Positions 33,081-39,314 of a DNA stretch of 39,314 nt are shown here, piece after piece (the first letter of the stretch is position 1; every line of letters begins with the position of its first letter). The notes beneath the pieces were generated by a model. It was not told the origin of the DNA. It worked only from the letters and a program-made list of their open reading frames with translations, and ran no database searches. The position numbers and the translations under genes were made by a program. The DNA lies in contig JAFVAL010000036.1 of NCBI GenBank assembly GCA_017480565.1, positions 1 through 39,314 of the forward strand. The letters are read 5' to 3'. Source of the stretch: Lachnospiraceae bacterium. Its GTDB lineage: Bacteria > Bacillota > Clostridia > Lachnospirales > Lachnospiraceae.

Positions 33081-33589
33081 GTCTGTTATCGTATTTTTAC
33101 CCGGATGAGCGGCAGTCCTCAGCGTATGTGATCGATTACGAAGATTTCTATGCACAGGGCTATCGCGGCATCATTTTTGACATTGACAATACCCTGGTAC
33201 CGCACGACGCGGACGCGGACGAGCGTTCGATTGCCCTGATGGCACGCCTGCGGGAGATCGGGTTTGATCTTTGCTTTGTCTCGAACAATCAGAAAGAACG
33301 CGTTGAGCGTTTCAACCGCGAGATCGGTGCGCATGTGGTGATCAATGCGCACAAGCCCATGAAGGGCGGGTATCTGCGCGGCATGGCGCTCATGGGGACA
33401 CATTTGAAAAACACGCTCTATGTGGGGGATCAGATCTATACGGATGTCTGGGGGGCGAAGCGCCTCGGCATGAGAAATGTACTCACAGATCCGATTGATC
33501 CTAAGGAGGAGATTCAGATTGTGTTCAAGCGCCTCCTTGAAAAGCCGGTGCTGCGGTCTTTTGAGAAAGCAAAGAAAAAAGAAGTTTAA
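33077..33589 (+). CDS. yqeG: YqeG-family HAD phosphatase (subclass IIIA)
   Basis: 170 residues from ATG 33077, which overlaps the stop of kinase 3 by 4 nt. HAD motif I is FDIDNTLVPHD with both aspartates, motif II is FVSNNQ, and motif III/IV is VGDQIYTDVWGAKRLGM. The family is conserved in Firmicutes and near mitochondrial PTPMT1-independent phosphatidylglycerophosphate phosphatases; its physiological substrate in bacteria is not settled. In Bacilli yqeG lies with ribosome-assembly genes; here it sits between sugar kinases and efp-region genes. Confidence 0.88.
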   Translation: MSLLSYFYPDERQSSAYVIDYEDFYAQGYRGIIFDIDNTLVPHDADADERSIALMARLREIGFDLCFVSNNQKERVERFNREIGAHVVINAHKPMKGGYLRGMALMGTHLKNTLYVGDQIYTDVWGAKRLGMRNVLTDPIDPKEEIQIVFKRLLEKPVLRSFEKAKKKEV

Positions 33590-33637
33590 TGGGGTTTGTG
33601 TCGAAAGAATCTGCACAAACCAGAAAGGGAACCATAT

Positions 33638-34690
33638 ATGAATCAGAAAATTGCTCAGTTACTGAAAGAGAATAATCTTGACGCCCTGCTTGTTTCGGGT
33701 GCCGCAAATATGCGTTATTTTGGCGGGTTTACCGGCGAGGGATATGTGGTGTTTACGAAGAAGGGTCAGTATGTGCTGACGGACTCCCGCTACACTGTTG
33801 CGGCCGAGGAAGAGTCACCGGACTTTACCGTCATTGAAGTGCATAAACCTTATCCGGAAGAACTCGCTGTTTTATTTGCAGAAGGGGATAAGGTCGGATT
33901 CGAGAGTGAGAAGACGTTATTTGCAGATTATGCAAAGAACCGCGATGGGATCCCCGGCATTGAGTTCATCCCGATCGAAGGCGAGCTTGACGTGCTCAGA
34001 AGAATCAAGGAGCAGTGGGAGATTGACCGGATCGCAAAAGCCGAGGAGATCGGCGATCTCGCTTTCAATGAAGTGCTTGGCTTCTTAAAGCCGGGGCTTA
34101 CCGAGCTTCAGGTGGCGGCCTTCTTGGAGTACCAGATGAAGAACTTTGGCGCAGAGGACTTAAGCTTTAACACGATTGCTGCGGCAGGTCTGAATTCTGC
34201 GAAGCCTCACGCGGTGCCTGGCGAGTACCGGCTGAAGGAAGGCGATTTCCTGACCATGGATTACGGTGCGCTCTATAAAGGATATCACTCTGACATGACC
34301 CGTACGGTCGTGATCGGCAAGGCGTCCGAAGAGCAGAAGAAAATCTACAACATCGTCTTAGAGGCACAGCTTGCTGGCGTGGATGCACTGCGCGCGGGAC
34401 TGCGTGGGTGCGATGTCGATGCGATCTCTCGTGGAATCATCACAAAAGCCGGCTACGGTGACAACTTCGGCCACGGCCTTGGCCACTGCGTAGGCCTTGA
34501 GATCCACGAATCGCCTAGGCTCTCCCCGAAGGATGAGACCATCTTGCTTCCGAACATGGTGATCACGGTCGAACCCGGTATCTACATCAAGGGATTCGGC
34601 GGCGTACGCATCGAGGATACGCTGGTCGTGAAGGAAAATGGAAGCGTCAATCTCGCACACTCACCGAAGGAGCTCATTGAGATCGGGTGA
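33638..34690 (+). CDS. M24-family aminopeptidase P (Xaa-Pro aminopeptidase)
   Basis: 350 residues from ATG 33638 (AGAAAGGGA upstream). A creatinase-type N-terminal domain (1-125) precedes the pita-bread catalytic domain. Dinuclear metal ligands are all present: Asp 208 and Asp 219 (MDYGALYKGYHSDM), His 283 (GHGLGH), Glu 312 (VEPGIY) and Glu 326 (RIEDT). It removes an N-terminal residue preceding proline in cytoplasmic peptides. The neighbour efp encodes the factor that helps translate proline stretches; the same pairing (yqhT-efp) is known in Bacillus. Array B separates the two genes here. Confidence 0.92.
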   Translation: MNQKIAQLLKENNLDALLVSGAANMRYFGGFTGEGYVVFTKKGQYVLTDSRYTVAAEEESPDFTVIEVHKPYPEELAVLFAEGDKVGFESEKTLFADYAKNRDGIPGIEFIPIEGELDVLRRIKEQWEIDRIAKAEEIGDLAFNEVLGFLKPGLTELQVAAFLEYQMKNFGAEDLSFNTIAAAGLNSAKPHAVPGEYRLKEGDFLTMDYGALYKGYHSDMTRTVVIGKASEEQKKIYNIVLEAQLAGVDALRAGLRGCDVDAISRGIITKAGYGDNFGHGLGHCVGLEIHESPRLSPKDETILLPNMVITVEPGIYIKGFGGVRIEDTLVVKENGSVNLAHSPKELIEIG

Positions 34691-34723
34691 GGATGGGTGT
34701 GAGAGTTGAAGGACTTGTCTGAA

Positions 34724-35009
34724 GACCCTGCGGGGGCGAATTGACTTGTCATGGTCTGAAGCTCTGGGTTGGAGGACTTGCTTGGAGACCCTGCGGGGCA
34801 AGAATGACTTGTCGTGGTCTGAGATTTCGGGTTGAAGGAGCATGCCTGGAGACCCTGCGGGGCAAGAATGACTTGTCGTGGTCTGAGATTTCGAGTTGAA
34901 GGACTTGCCTGAAGACCCTGCGGGGGCGAATTGACTTGTCATGGTCTGAAGTTCCGGGTTGAAGGAGCATGCCGAAGATCCTGAAGCAACAAAATGACTT
35001 GAGAGAGTC
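34724..35009. repeat. array B: five 33-nt dyad elements with 30-31 nt spacers
   Basis: Elements at 34724-34756, 34787-34819, 34851-34883, 34914-34946 and 34977-35009, each exactly 33 nt. Spacers are 30, 31, 30 and 30 nt. Elements 1 and 4 are identical, 2 and 3 are identical, and 5 is degenerate. Each begins GACCCTG and ends GGTC (AGTC in the last); elements 2 and 3 also have an inner CAAG/CTTG pair. The spacers are also related: 1 and 3 share GGACTTGC, 2 and 4 share GTTGAAGGAGCATGCC. It fills the space between the peptidase and the efp promoter. Confidence 0.85.
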
Positions 35010-35068
35010 TTGCATCGAGGTCTGCTCGACAAACAACACAGAATAGAGCCCAATCCTTCATAAAACTG

Positions 35069-35097
35069 TTGAAAAAAGGCGTAAAATAAGATAAACT
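35069..35097 (+). promoter_or_regulatory. sigma-A promoter of efp
   Basis: TTGAAA (35069-35074), 17 nt, TAAACT (35092-35097). Leader of about 40 nt with AGGAGG before the ATG. Confidence 0.6.
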
Positions 35098-35142
35098 AGC
35101 TTAAGAAATGAATACCGAAGAAGTATTTAGGAGGATATATTT

Positions 35143-35700
35143 ATGATTTCTGCTGGTGAATTTAGAAATGGCATGACGGTTGAATACAACAACGGCATCT
35201 ATCAGGTAATCGAGTTTCAGCATGTAAAACCCGGTAAAGGTGCTGCTTTCGTCAGAACAAAACTGAAAAACATCGAGACTGGCGGCGTTGTCGAGACCAG
35301 TTTCCGTCCGACCGAGAAGTTCCCGCCTGCAGTCATCGACAGAAGAAACATGCAGTATTCTTACTCTGTAGATGATATGTACTATTTCATGGACACCGAG
35401 ACCTACGATCAGGAGATGCTGACAAAGGATCAGCTCGGCGATGCACTGAAGTTCGTCAAAGAGAACGAGATGGTTAAGCTTCTGTATCACAACGGAAGAG
35501 TCTTCTCCATTGAGCCGCCGATGTTCGTAGAACTCGCAGTCACAGAGACTGAGCCTGGATTTAAGGGCAACACCGCAACAGGCGCAACCAAGCCTGCATA
35601 CGTAGAAACCGGCGCAATGGTACTGGTACCGCTCTTCGTAGAAATCGGAGATGTCATCCAGATCGACACCCGCTCCGGAGAATACATGAAGAGAGTCTGA
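35143..35700 (+). CDS. efp: elongation factor P
   Basis: 185 residues, standard length. Three beta-barrel domains: KOW-like N-domain (1-64) with the loop [11 protein letters not shown], whose tip is Lys 32; the middle OB domain; and the C-terminal OB domain with [23 protein letters not shown] and the ending [15 protein letters not shown] binds ribosomes stalled on consecutive prolines. Lys 32 is the site that some bacteria modify. No epmA/B or ymfI-type modification gene is visible in the window, so modification state is unknown. A very long perfect hairpin follows the gene. Confidence 0.97.
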   Translation: MISAGEFRNGMTVEYNNGIYQVIEFQHVKPGKGAAFVRTKLKNIETGGVVETSFRPTEKFPPAVIDRRNMQYSYSVDDMYYFMDTETYDQEMLTKDQLGDALKFVKENEMVKLLYHNGRVFSIEPPMFVELAVTETEPGFKGNTATGATKPAYVETGAMVLVPLFVEIGDVIQIDTRSGEYMKRV

Positions 35701-35714
35701 GCACGGGGAAAGCC

Positions 35715-35776
35715 GACAGATAAAATCAAAAAAGAACGCGTGCTTGCACGAACGTTCTTTTTTGATTTTATCTGTC
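35715..35776. terminator. perfect 24-bp hairpin after efp
   Basis: Arms 35715-35738 and 35753-35776 are exact reverse complements. The 14-nt centre contains CGTGC/GCACG. Both strands give an A run and a T run, so it can terminate in both directions. The same design, with GAACGCG near the tip, recurs at 39043-39102. Confidence 0.85.
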
Positions 35777-35778
35777 AA

Positions 35779-35952
35779 GGCTGTACTTGGCGAAGCAAAG
35801 TACAGCCGGACGGCCGTGGCGAAGACACGGACGGCGGCTTGAAGTGGAAAAAGAAAGCTGCTAAGAGCTTGCTCTTGAAGCAGCTTTTCTTATTCTCATC
35901 TCAAGGCGAGCAACGCGAGCCGGACGCTTGCGAAGCAAGCGGCGGCCCGGCA
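35779..35952. repeat. cluster of hairpins with GCGAAGC-type loops
   Basis: GGCTGTACTT/AAGTACAGCC (35779-35807) closes over a loop containing GCGAAGC. CCGTG/CACGG (35814-35830) closes over GCGAAGA. A long terminator-like stem AAGAAAGCTGCT/AGCAGCTTTTCTT lies at 35851-35891. GCTTGCGAAGCAAGC is at about 35926-35940. No coding potential is evident; this fills the space up to array C. Confidence 0.7.
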
Positions 35953-35982
35953 TCACGCCGAGAGGCGACAACCTTGCTAAGA

Positions 35983-36272
35983 GACTCAGCGTGTGAGAAA
36001 AAGCGAGTTTTGAGTCCAAACTTCCGGGGCGACAGCCTCGCCAAAAGACTCAGCGGGCAGAAAAAAGCAAGTCTTGAGTCCAAGTCTCTGGGGCGACAGC
36101 CTCGCTGGGAGACTCAGCGGGCAGAAAAAAAGCAAGTCTTGAGTCCAAACCCCCGAGGCGACAGCCTTGCTGGGAGACTCAGCGGGCAGAAAAAAGCAAG
36201 TCTTGAGTCTAAACTTCCGGGGCGACAGCCTCGCTGGGAGACTCGAGGTGTCAAAAAAGTGTAACTCGCGTC
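35983..36272. repeat. array C: dyad elements of 33-35 nt with spacers of exactly 30 nt
   Basis: Elements at 35983-36016, 36047-36080, 36111-36145 and 36176-36209, plus a divergent fifth at 36240-36272. Ends are GACTCAGCG and TTGAGTC (GACTCGAGG and CTCGCGTC in the fifth). All four spacers are 30 nt and each carries a GGCGACAGCCT-like core; a matching spacer-like segment precedes the first element (35953-35982). The last element abuts the -10 box of aroK. Confidence 0.85.
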
Positions 36273-36278
36273 TACAAT
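36273..36278 (+). promoter_or_regulatory. -10 box close to the aroK start
   Basis: TACAAT, 10 nt before the ATG at 36289. The implied start leaves a leader of only a few bases, and no Shine-Dalgarno site is seen, so the mRNA may be nearly leaderless. Confidence 0.35.
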
Positions 36279-36288
36279 TACAAGAACA

Positions 36289-36795
36289 ATGAAGAATTTA
36301 TATTTAATTGGCTTTATGGGGGCTGGCAAGTCCACGGTGGCAGCGCTCCTTTCAGAGATGACAGGTCTTCCATCTGTCGAGATGGATGAGATGATTGTCG
36401 AGAGAGAGGGCTGTTCGATTGCGGATACATTTGCCCAGAAAGGCGAACCTTACTTTCGTGAGGTGGAGACCGCGGTTTTAAAAGAACTAGCGGAGAGAGA
36501 TGGTTTGATCATCTCGTGTGGGGGCGGTACAGTGCTTCGTGAGGAGAACCGCGCCATCATGCACTCGTCCGGGACGGTCATCTGGCTAACGGCTACAGTG
36601 GAGACGATCTACGAGCGTGTGCGAGGGACGACCGATCGGCCTGTGATTAACGGGAATATTCGGCCCGATTATATTGAAGATTTGATGAAAAGAAGGCAGA
36701 ACGCTTATGAGGCGGCTGCCGATGACTGTGTTGCCACCGACGGCAAGGAGATTGATGAGATCTGTCAGGGGATCCTGAGAATCTGGAAACCATAA
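36289..36795 (+). CDS. aroK: shikimate kinase
   Basis: 168 residues, usual length. Phosphorylates shikimate with ATP in chorismate biosynthesis. The P-loop is GFMGAGKST (residues 8-16), the shikimate-binding residues are Asp 33 (VEMDEMI), Arg 57 (YFREVE) and the CGGGT motif at Gly 78-80, and the lid contains DRPV with its Arg. No other aro gene is adjacent. The start has no ribosome-binding site, unusual among its neighbours. Confidence 0.95.
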   Translation: MKNLYLIGFMGAGKSTVAALLSEMTGLPSVEMDEMIVEREGCSIADTFAQKGEPYFREVETAVLKELAERDGLIISCGGGTVLREENRAIMHSSGTVIWLTATVETIYERVRGTTDRPVINGNIRPDYIEDLMKRRQNAYEAAADDCVATDGKEIDEICQGILRIWKP

Positions 36796-36831
36796 GAATT
36801 TAACTGCCGGTAGGTAGTTTATGAGGTTGTC

Positions 36832-38442
36832 ATGGAACGATCAAGAGATGAAGTGATTCGCGATGCGATCAAGGCGCAGAGAGGAAAGGATATTTCGAAG
36901 GGCAGAAAGAGTATCTTCTACGTACTTTTTAGCCGGATGTTCCTGATCCTTGCCCTTGTGCTTTTACAATTATTCTTCCTGTTCGCCTGGTTTTACTGGA
37001 TGAGCCAGCTGAGCGCCTATATCTATGGCGGTATCTTGATCCTGGAACTGATTCTGGCGATTGCGCTTGCCAATTCGGACGCGAATCCGGAGATGCGGAT
37101 TGCCTGGATGATTCCGATCATGATTGTGCCGATTTTTGGCGTGCCATTTTATCTGTTTGTCAAGTCTCAGGTTGGCAACCGTCTGATGGGGCGCAAGTTA
37201 AAGGCAGAGCAGGTCAGTTCGAAGCCGCTGCTTCCGCAAAATAATGAGCTGCAAGAACATTTGCGAGATGAAAATGCACAGACGGCAGGTTTGACGGATT
37301 ATCTGTATACCTACGGTAATTTTCCGGTCTATGAAGGGTGTTCTTACAAATATTATGCCTGCGGGGAGGAGTTCTTCCCGGATCTGTGCGAGGTGTTGGA
37401 AGGCGCAAAGCATTTCATCTTCATGGAGTATTTTATCGTGGAGCGGGGCCTGATGTGGGATACCGTTCTCGAGATCCTGAAGAAGAAGGTCGCAGAGGGC
37501 GTCGAAGTGCGTTTTCTCTATGATGGGACGTGCTCGCTGTTTCATTTGCCCATGCATTATTACAAGAAAATGAGAGAGCTCGGGATCGATTGTCGTGTCT
37601 TTAAGCAGGTGCAGCCGGTCTTTACGACCGTGCAGAATAACCGGGATCACCGTAAGATTCTGGTGGTGGACGGGGAGATCGCTTTCACCGGCGGCATCAA
37701 TCTGTCGGATGAGTATATCAATGCGAAGGAGCGATTCGGGTACTGGAAGGACACTAAGATCGCGGTGCGCGGGGAGAGTGTTCGAACCATGCTCATTTTG
37801 TTTTTGCAAATGTGGAACATGGCGGGCAAGGAGAGTGAGAGATCTTCCTATCTTCCCTATCTGAAGTTCATTAAGCCGGAGGAAGAGAAGACCCCGGGCT
37901 ATGTGCTTCCATTCGGCGAAAATCCGCTGGATAAAGAGCAGATGGGCGAGCGCGTGTATTCACATATTCTGTATACTGCGAAGCGCTACGTGCATATCAT
38001 GACCCCTTACCTTTTGCTGGATTCAGACATCCGGCAGGCACTTACATTTGCAGCAAAAAGAGGCGTGGATGTGCATATTATCTTGCCCCACATTCCGGAT
38101 AAATGGTATACAATGGCCATCGGAAGGACGTATTTTAAAGAACTTTTGGACGCAGGCGTGAAGCTCTCGGAGTACATGCCTGGCTTCGTCCACGCAAAAC
38201 AATTTGTCGCGGACGATGAGCAGACCGTGGTCGGAACGATCAACCTGGATTATCGGAGTCTGTATCTGCACTACGAAGACGCGATTTACTTCTATCAAAG
38301 TCCGGTCGCAGAGATGATTGAAAATGACTTCCAGGAGACACTTTCCCTGTGCGAACCGATCACGTATGACGCTTATGAAAATGAAAGCGTGTGGTGGAAA
38401 CTCTTCGGATTTCTCTTCCGATTTGTTGCTCCGCTTCTGTGA
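36832..38442 (+). CDS. cls: cardiolipin synthase
   Basis: 536 residues. N-terminal hydrophobic hairpin (about 25-110, with LFLILALVLLQLFFLFAWFYW), then the phospholipase D-type catalytic halves. The HKD motifs are HRKILVVD (His 273, Lys 275, Asp 280) followed by GGINLSDEY, and HAKQFVADD (His 454, Lys 456, Asp 461) followed by GTINLDYRS. It condenses two phosphatidylglycerols to cardiolipin at the membrane. GAGG precedes ATG 36832 by 6 nt. It follows aroK by 36 nt and may share its transcript. Confidence 0.95.
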   Translation: MERSRDEVIRDAIKAQRGKDISKGRKSIFYVLFSRMFLILALVLLQLFFLFAWFYWMSQLSAYIYGGILILELILAIALANSDANPEMRIAWMIPIMIVPIFGVPFYLFVKSQVGNRLMGRKLKAEQVSSKPLLPQNNELQEHLRDENAQTAGLTDYLYTYGNFPVYEGCSYKYYACGEEFFPDLCEVLEGAKHFIFMEYFIVERGLMWDTVLEILKKKVAEGVEVRFLYDGTCSLFHLPMHYYKKMRELGIDCRVFKQVQPVFTTVQNNRDHRKILVVDGEIAFTGGINLSDEYINAKERFGYWKDTKIAVRGESVRTMLILFLQMWNMAGKESERSSYLPYLKFIKPEEEKTPGYVLPFGENPLDKEQMGERVYSHILYTAKRYVHIMTPYLLLDSDIRQALTFAAKRGVDVHIILPHIPDKWYTMAIGRTYFKELLDAGVKLSEYMPGFVHAKQFVADDEQTVVGTINLDYRSLYLHYEDAIYFYQSPVAEMIENDFQETLSLCEPITYDAYENESVWWKLFGFLFRFVAPLL

Positions 38443-38454
38443 AAAAAGCTTTAC

Positions 38455-38483
38455 TTGAGCATCGTTAGGAAATGTTGTAGAAT
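38455..38483 (+). promoter_or_regulatory. promoter of the small membrane protein after cls
   Basis: TTGAGC (38455-38460), 17 nt, TAGAAT (38478-38483). Confidence 0.5.
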
Positions 38484-38512
38484 GTGTCCAGAATCTGTTT
38501 GTGCGATGGTGA

Positions 38513-39031
38513 ATGGTGATGAGTAAGAAAGCAAAAAAGATTTTAAAAATCATTTTGGTGACGCTGATATGCATCTGCTATCTGGTACTGACTGTGATGG
38601 CAGGGGCTTATGTATCAAAGAGAATAACGCCGCAAATCTACAACTACTCCCCGGAACAGGTGGAGAAAGAGATCTCCGAAGACCCACAGGTGCTCAAGTC
38701 CTTCGAAGGCGATGGCTACACGGTCTACCTGTGCGAAGATCAGACAATCAAAGTTACCGGGATGAGCCCTTATAACACCGCAAAACGCCTCTACCTGGAA
38801 GCCCAGGGAGAAAAGGCATATGTACACACGCAAAAGCCTTTGATCTACGATGTGATCGAAGTAAATTACGAGGAACAAAGCGTGGTGCTGGAGAGCGGAA
38901 AAGTTGGACTCTTCCACGATGTCACCTGGGGCGATGCAGCCTTCTTCTTGATGCTGATCGTCGGCGTCGGATTGTTTAATAATCTGGTCCTGGTCGACAG
39001 AGTTCGCCAAGAAAAAGGGGAATTTGAATAA
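38513..39031 (+). CDS. membrane protein with two spans, unknown
   Basis: 172 residues. Basic start, first membrane helix at about 10-33, an outside domain of about 100 residues (YSPEQVEKEISEDPQVLKSFEG..., mixed alpha/beta), second helix at about 143-160, and a charged end. Start may be ATG 38513 or 38519; neither has a strong ribosome-binding site. No family recognised. A very long hairpin follows 11 nt after the stop. Confidence 0.65.
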   Translation: MVMSKKAKKILKIILVTLICICYLVLTVMAGAYVSKRITPQIYNYSPEQVEKEISEDPQVLKSFEGDGYTVYLCEDQTIKVTGMSPYNTAKRLYLEAQGEKAYVHTQKPLIYDVIEVNYEEQSVVLESGKVGLFHDVTWGDAAFFLMLIVGVGLFNNLVLVDRVRQEKGEFE

Positions 39032-39042
39032 CAGTGTCCTGC

Positions 39043-39102
39043 GTAGAAATCAAAAGACGAACGCGCATGCTCGCATGCAGGCGTTCGTCTTTTGATTTCT
39101 AC
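39043..39102. terminator. perfect 22-bp hairpin with palindromic tip
   Basis: Arms 39043-39064 and 39081-39102 are exact complements. The 16-nt centre is GCATGC-TC-GCATGC plus two bases, so the stem continues to the tip. The arms contain AAATCAAAAGACGAACG, close to the AAATCAAAAAAGAACG of the hairpin after efp. Confidence 0.85.
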
Positions 39103-39126
39103 GGCAGAACCGCCCCCACAGCCAGC

Positions 39127-39314
39127 GGCAGCTGCGAAGCAGCGGTAAAGCCATCGCAGATGGCGGGCCGGTGGCCTGAGGCGGTTCTGAGGCCAGGACA
39201 CGTGCGTCGGCAGCTGCGAAGCAGCGGTAAAGCCATCGCAGATGGCGGGCCGGTGGCCTGAGGCTGTTCTGAGGCCAGGACACGTGCGTCGGCAGCTGCG
39301 AAGCAGCGGTAAAG
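39127..39314. repeat. array D: 82-bp near-identical tandem repeats, cut by the window end
   Basis: GGCAGCTGCGAAGCAGCGG starts copies at 39127, 39209 and 39291; the third is incomplete at the window end. The two full copies differ at one visible base (AGGCGGTTCT versus AGGCTGTTCT). Each holds several small perfect hairpins: GCTGC-GAA-GCAGC, GCCATC-GCA-GATGGC and GGCC-GGT-GGCC. Confidence 0.88.

Noticed and set aside
34661-35053. Minus-strand open frames through array B encoding repetitive peptides (RPRRVFRQVLQ-type)
   Set aside because: They exist because the 63-bp period is a multiple of three. No ribosome-binding site, and two overlapping frames are equally open.
35740-36264. Plus-strand open frame of 174 codons across the post-efp hairpin and array C
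   Set aside because: The 64-65 bp period shifts frame at every unit, so the translation of each unit differs. The open frame starts inside a terminator stem.

Overview
The window looks like chromosome of an anaerobic, gut-type Clostridia, most likely Lachnospiraceae. This is an inference. It rests on the gene order dgt-dnaG-rpoD, a T-box leader before valS, an M24 peptidase beside efp, GH78 rhamnosidases, TTG starts behind strong Shine-Dalgarno sites, and sigma-A promoters with extended -10 boxes. No tRNA, rRNA, cas gene, integrase or transposase was recognised.

Layout. 1-1780: a 5'-truncated subtilase and an anchored orphan protein, both AT-rich. 1895-7337: a GH78-type rhamnosidase, then a T-box-controlled valS. 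10848-7371 (minus): a tightly overlapped operon of a membrane-anchored alpha/beta hydrolase, a radical SAM/SPASM protein, and a secreted/membrane protein with a zinc ribbon and a cytosolic tail of ten cysteines in Cys-Ala/Ser-Ser repeats. This reads as an enzyme-plus-substrate modification system and is the main discovery candidate. 10972-13468: three orphan genes, including a lipoprotein. 13509-13662: a possible small RNA unit. 13892-16594: a second, canonical GH78 rhamnosidase.

16670-16993 is an array of short dyad repeats, followed by a HEPN-like/CBS protein and an HTH plus truncated KilA-N pair with a symmetric operator-promoter. 18633-20005 is an AT-rich accessory island of small membrane proteins, one of 38 codons. 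20119-24914 holds a DUF6273-like protein and dgt-dnaG-rpoD. 25024-25222 is a promoter-to-terminator unit without a convincing ORF, a small RNA candidate.

25383-33080 is a sugar-metabolism region: class II aldolase, three paralogous PfkB kinases, a ferredoxin-type aldo/keto reductase, and a PrpR-type regulator with a degenerate AAA+ module. Together these suggest oxidation or reduction, phosphorylation and aldol cleavage of an unidentified sugar or polyol. Housekeeping genes follow: yqeG-type phosphatase, Xaa-Pro peptidase, efp, aroK, cardiolipin synthase, and a small membrane protein.

Three intergenic arrays (16670-16993, 34724-35009, 35983-36272) share one architecture despite different sequences: 31-35 nt dyad elements separated almost always by 30-31 nt, a period near 63 nt. 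Two of them, and a fourth array of 82-nt repeats at the right edge, lie close to very long perfect hairpins rich in small GCGAAGC-type hairpins. These arrays are the second main candidate for something undescribed.
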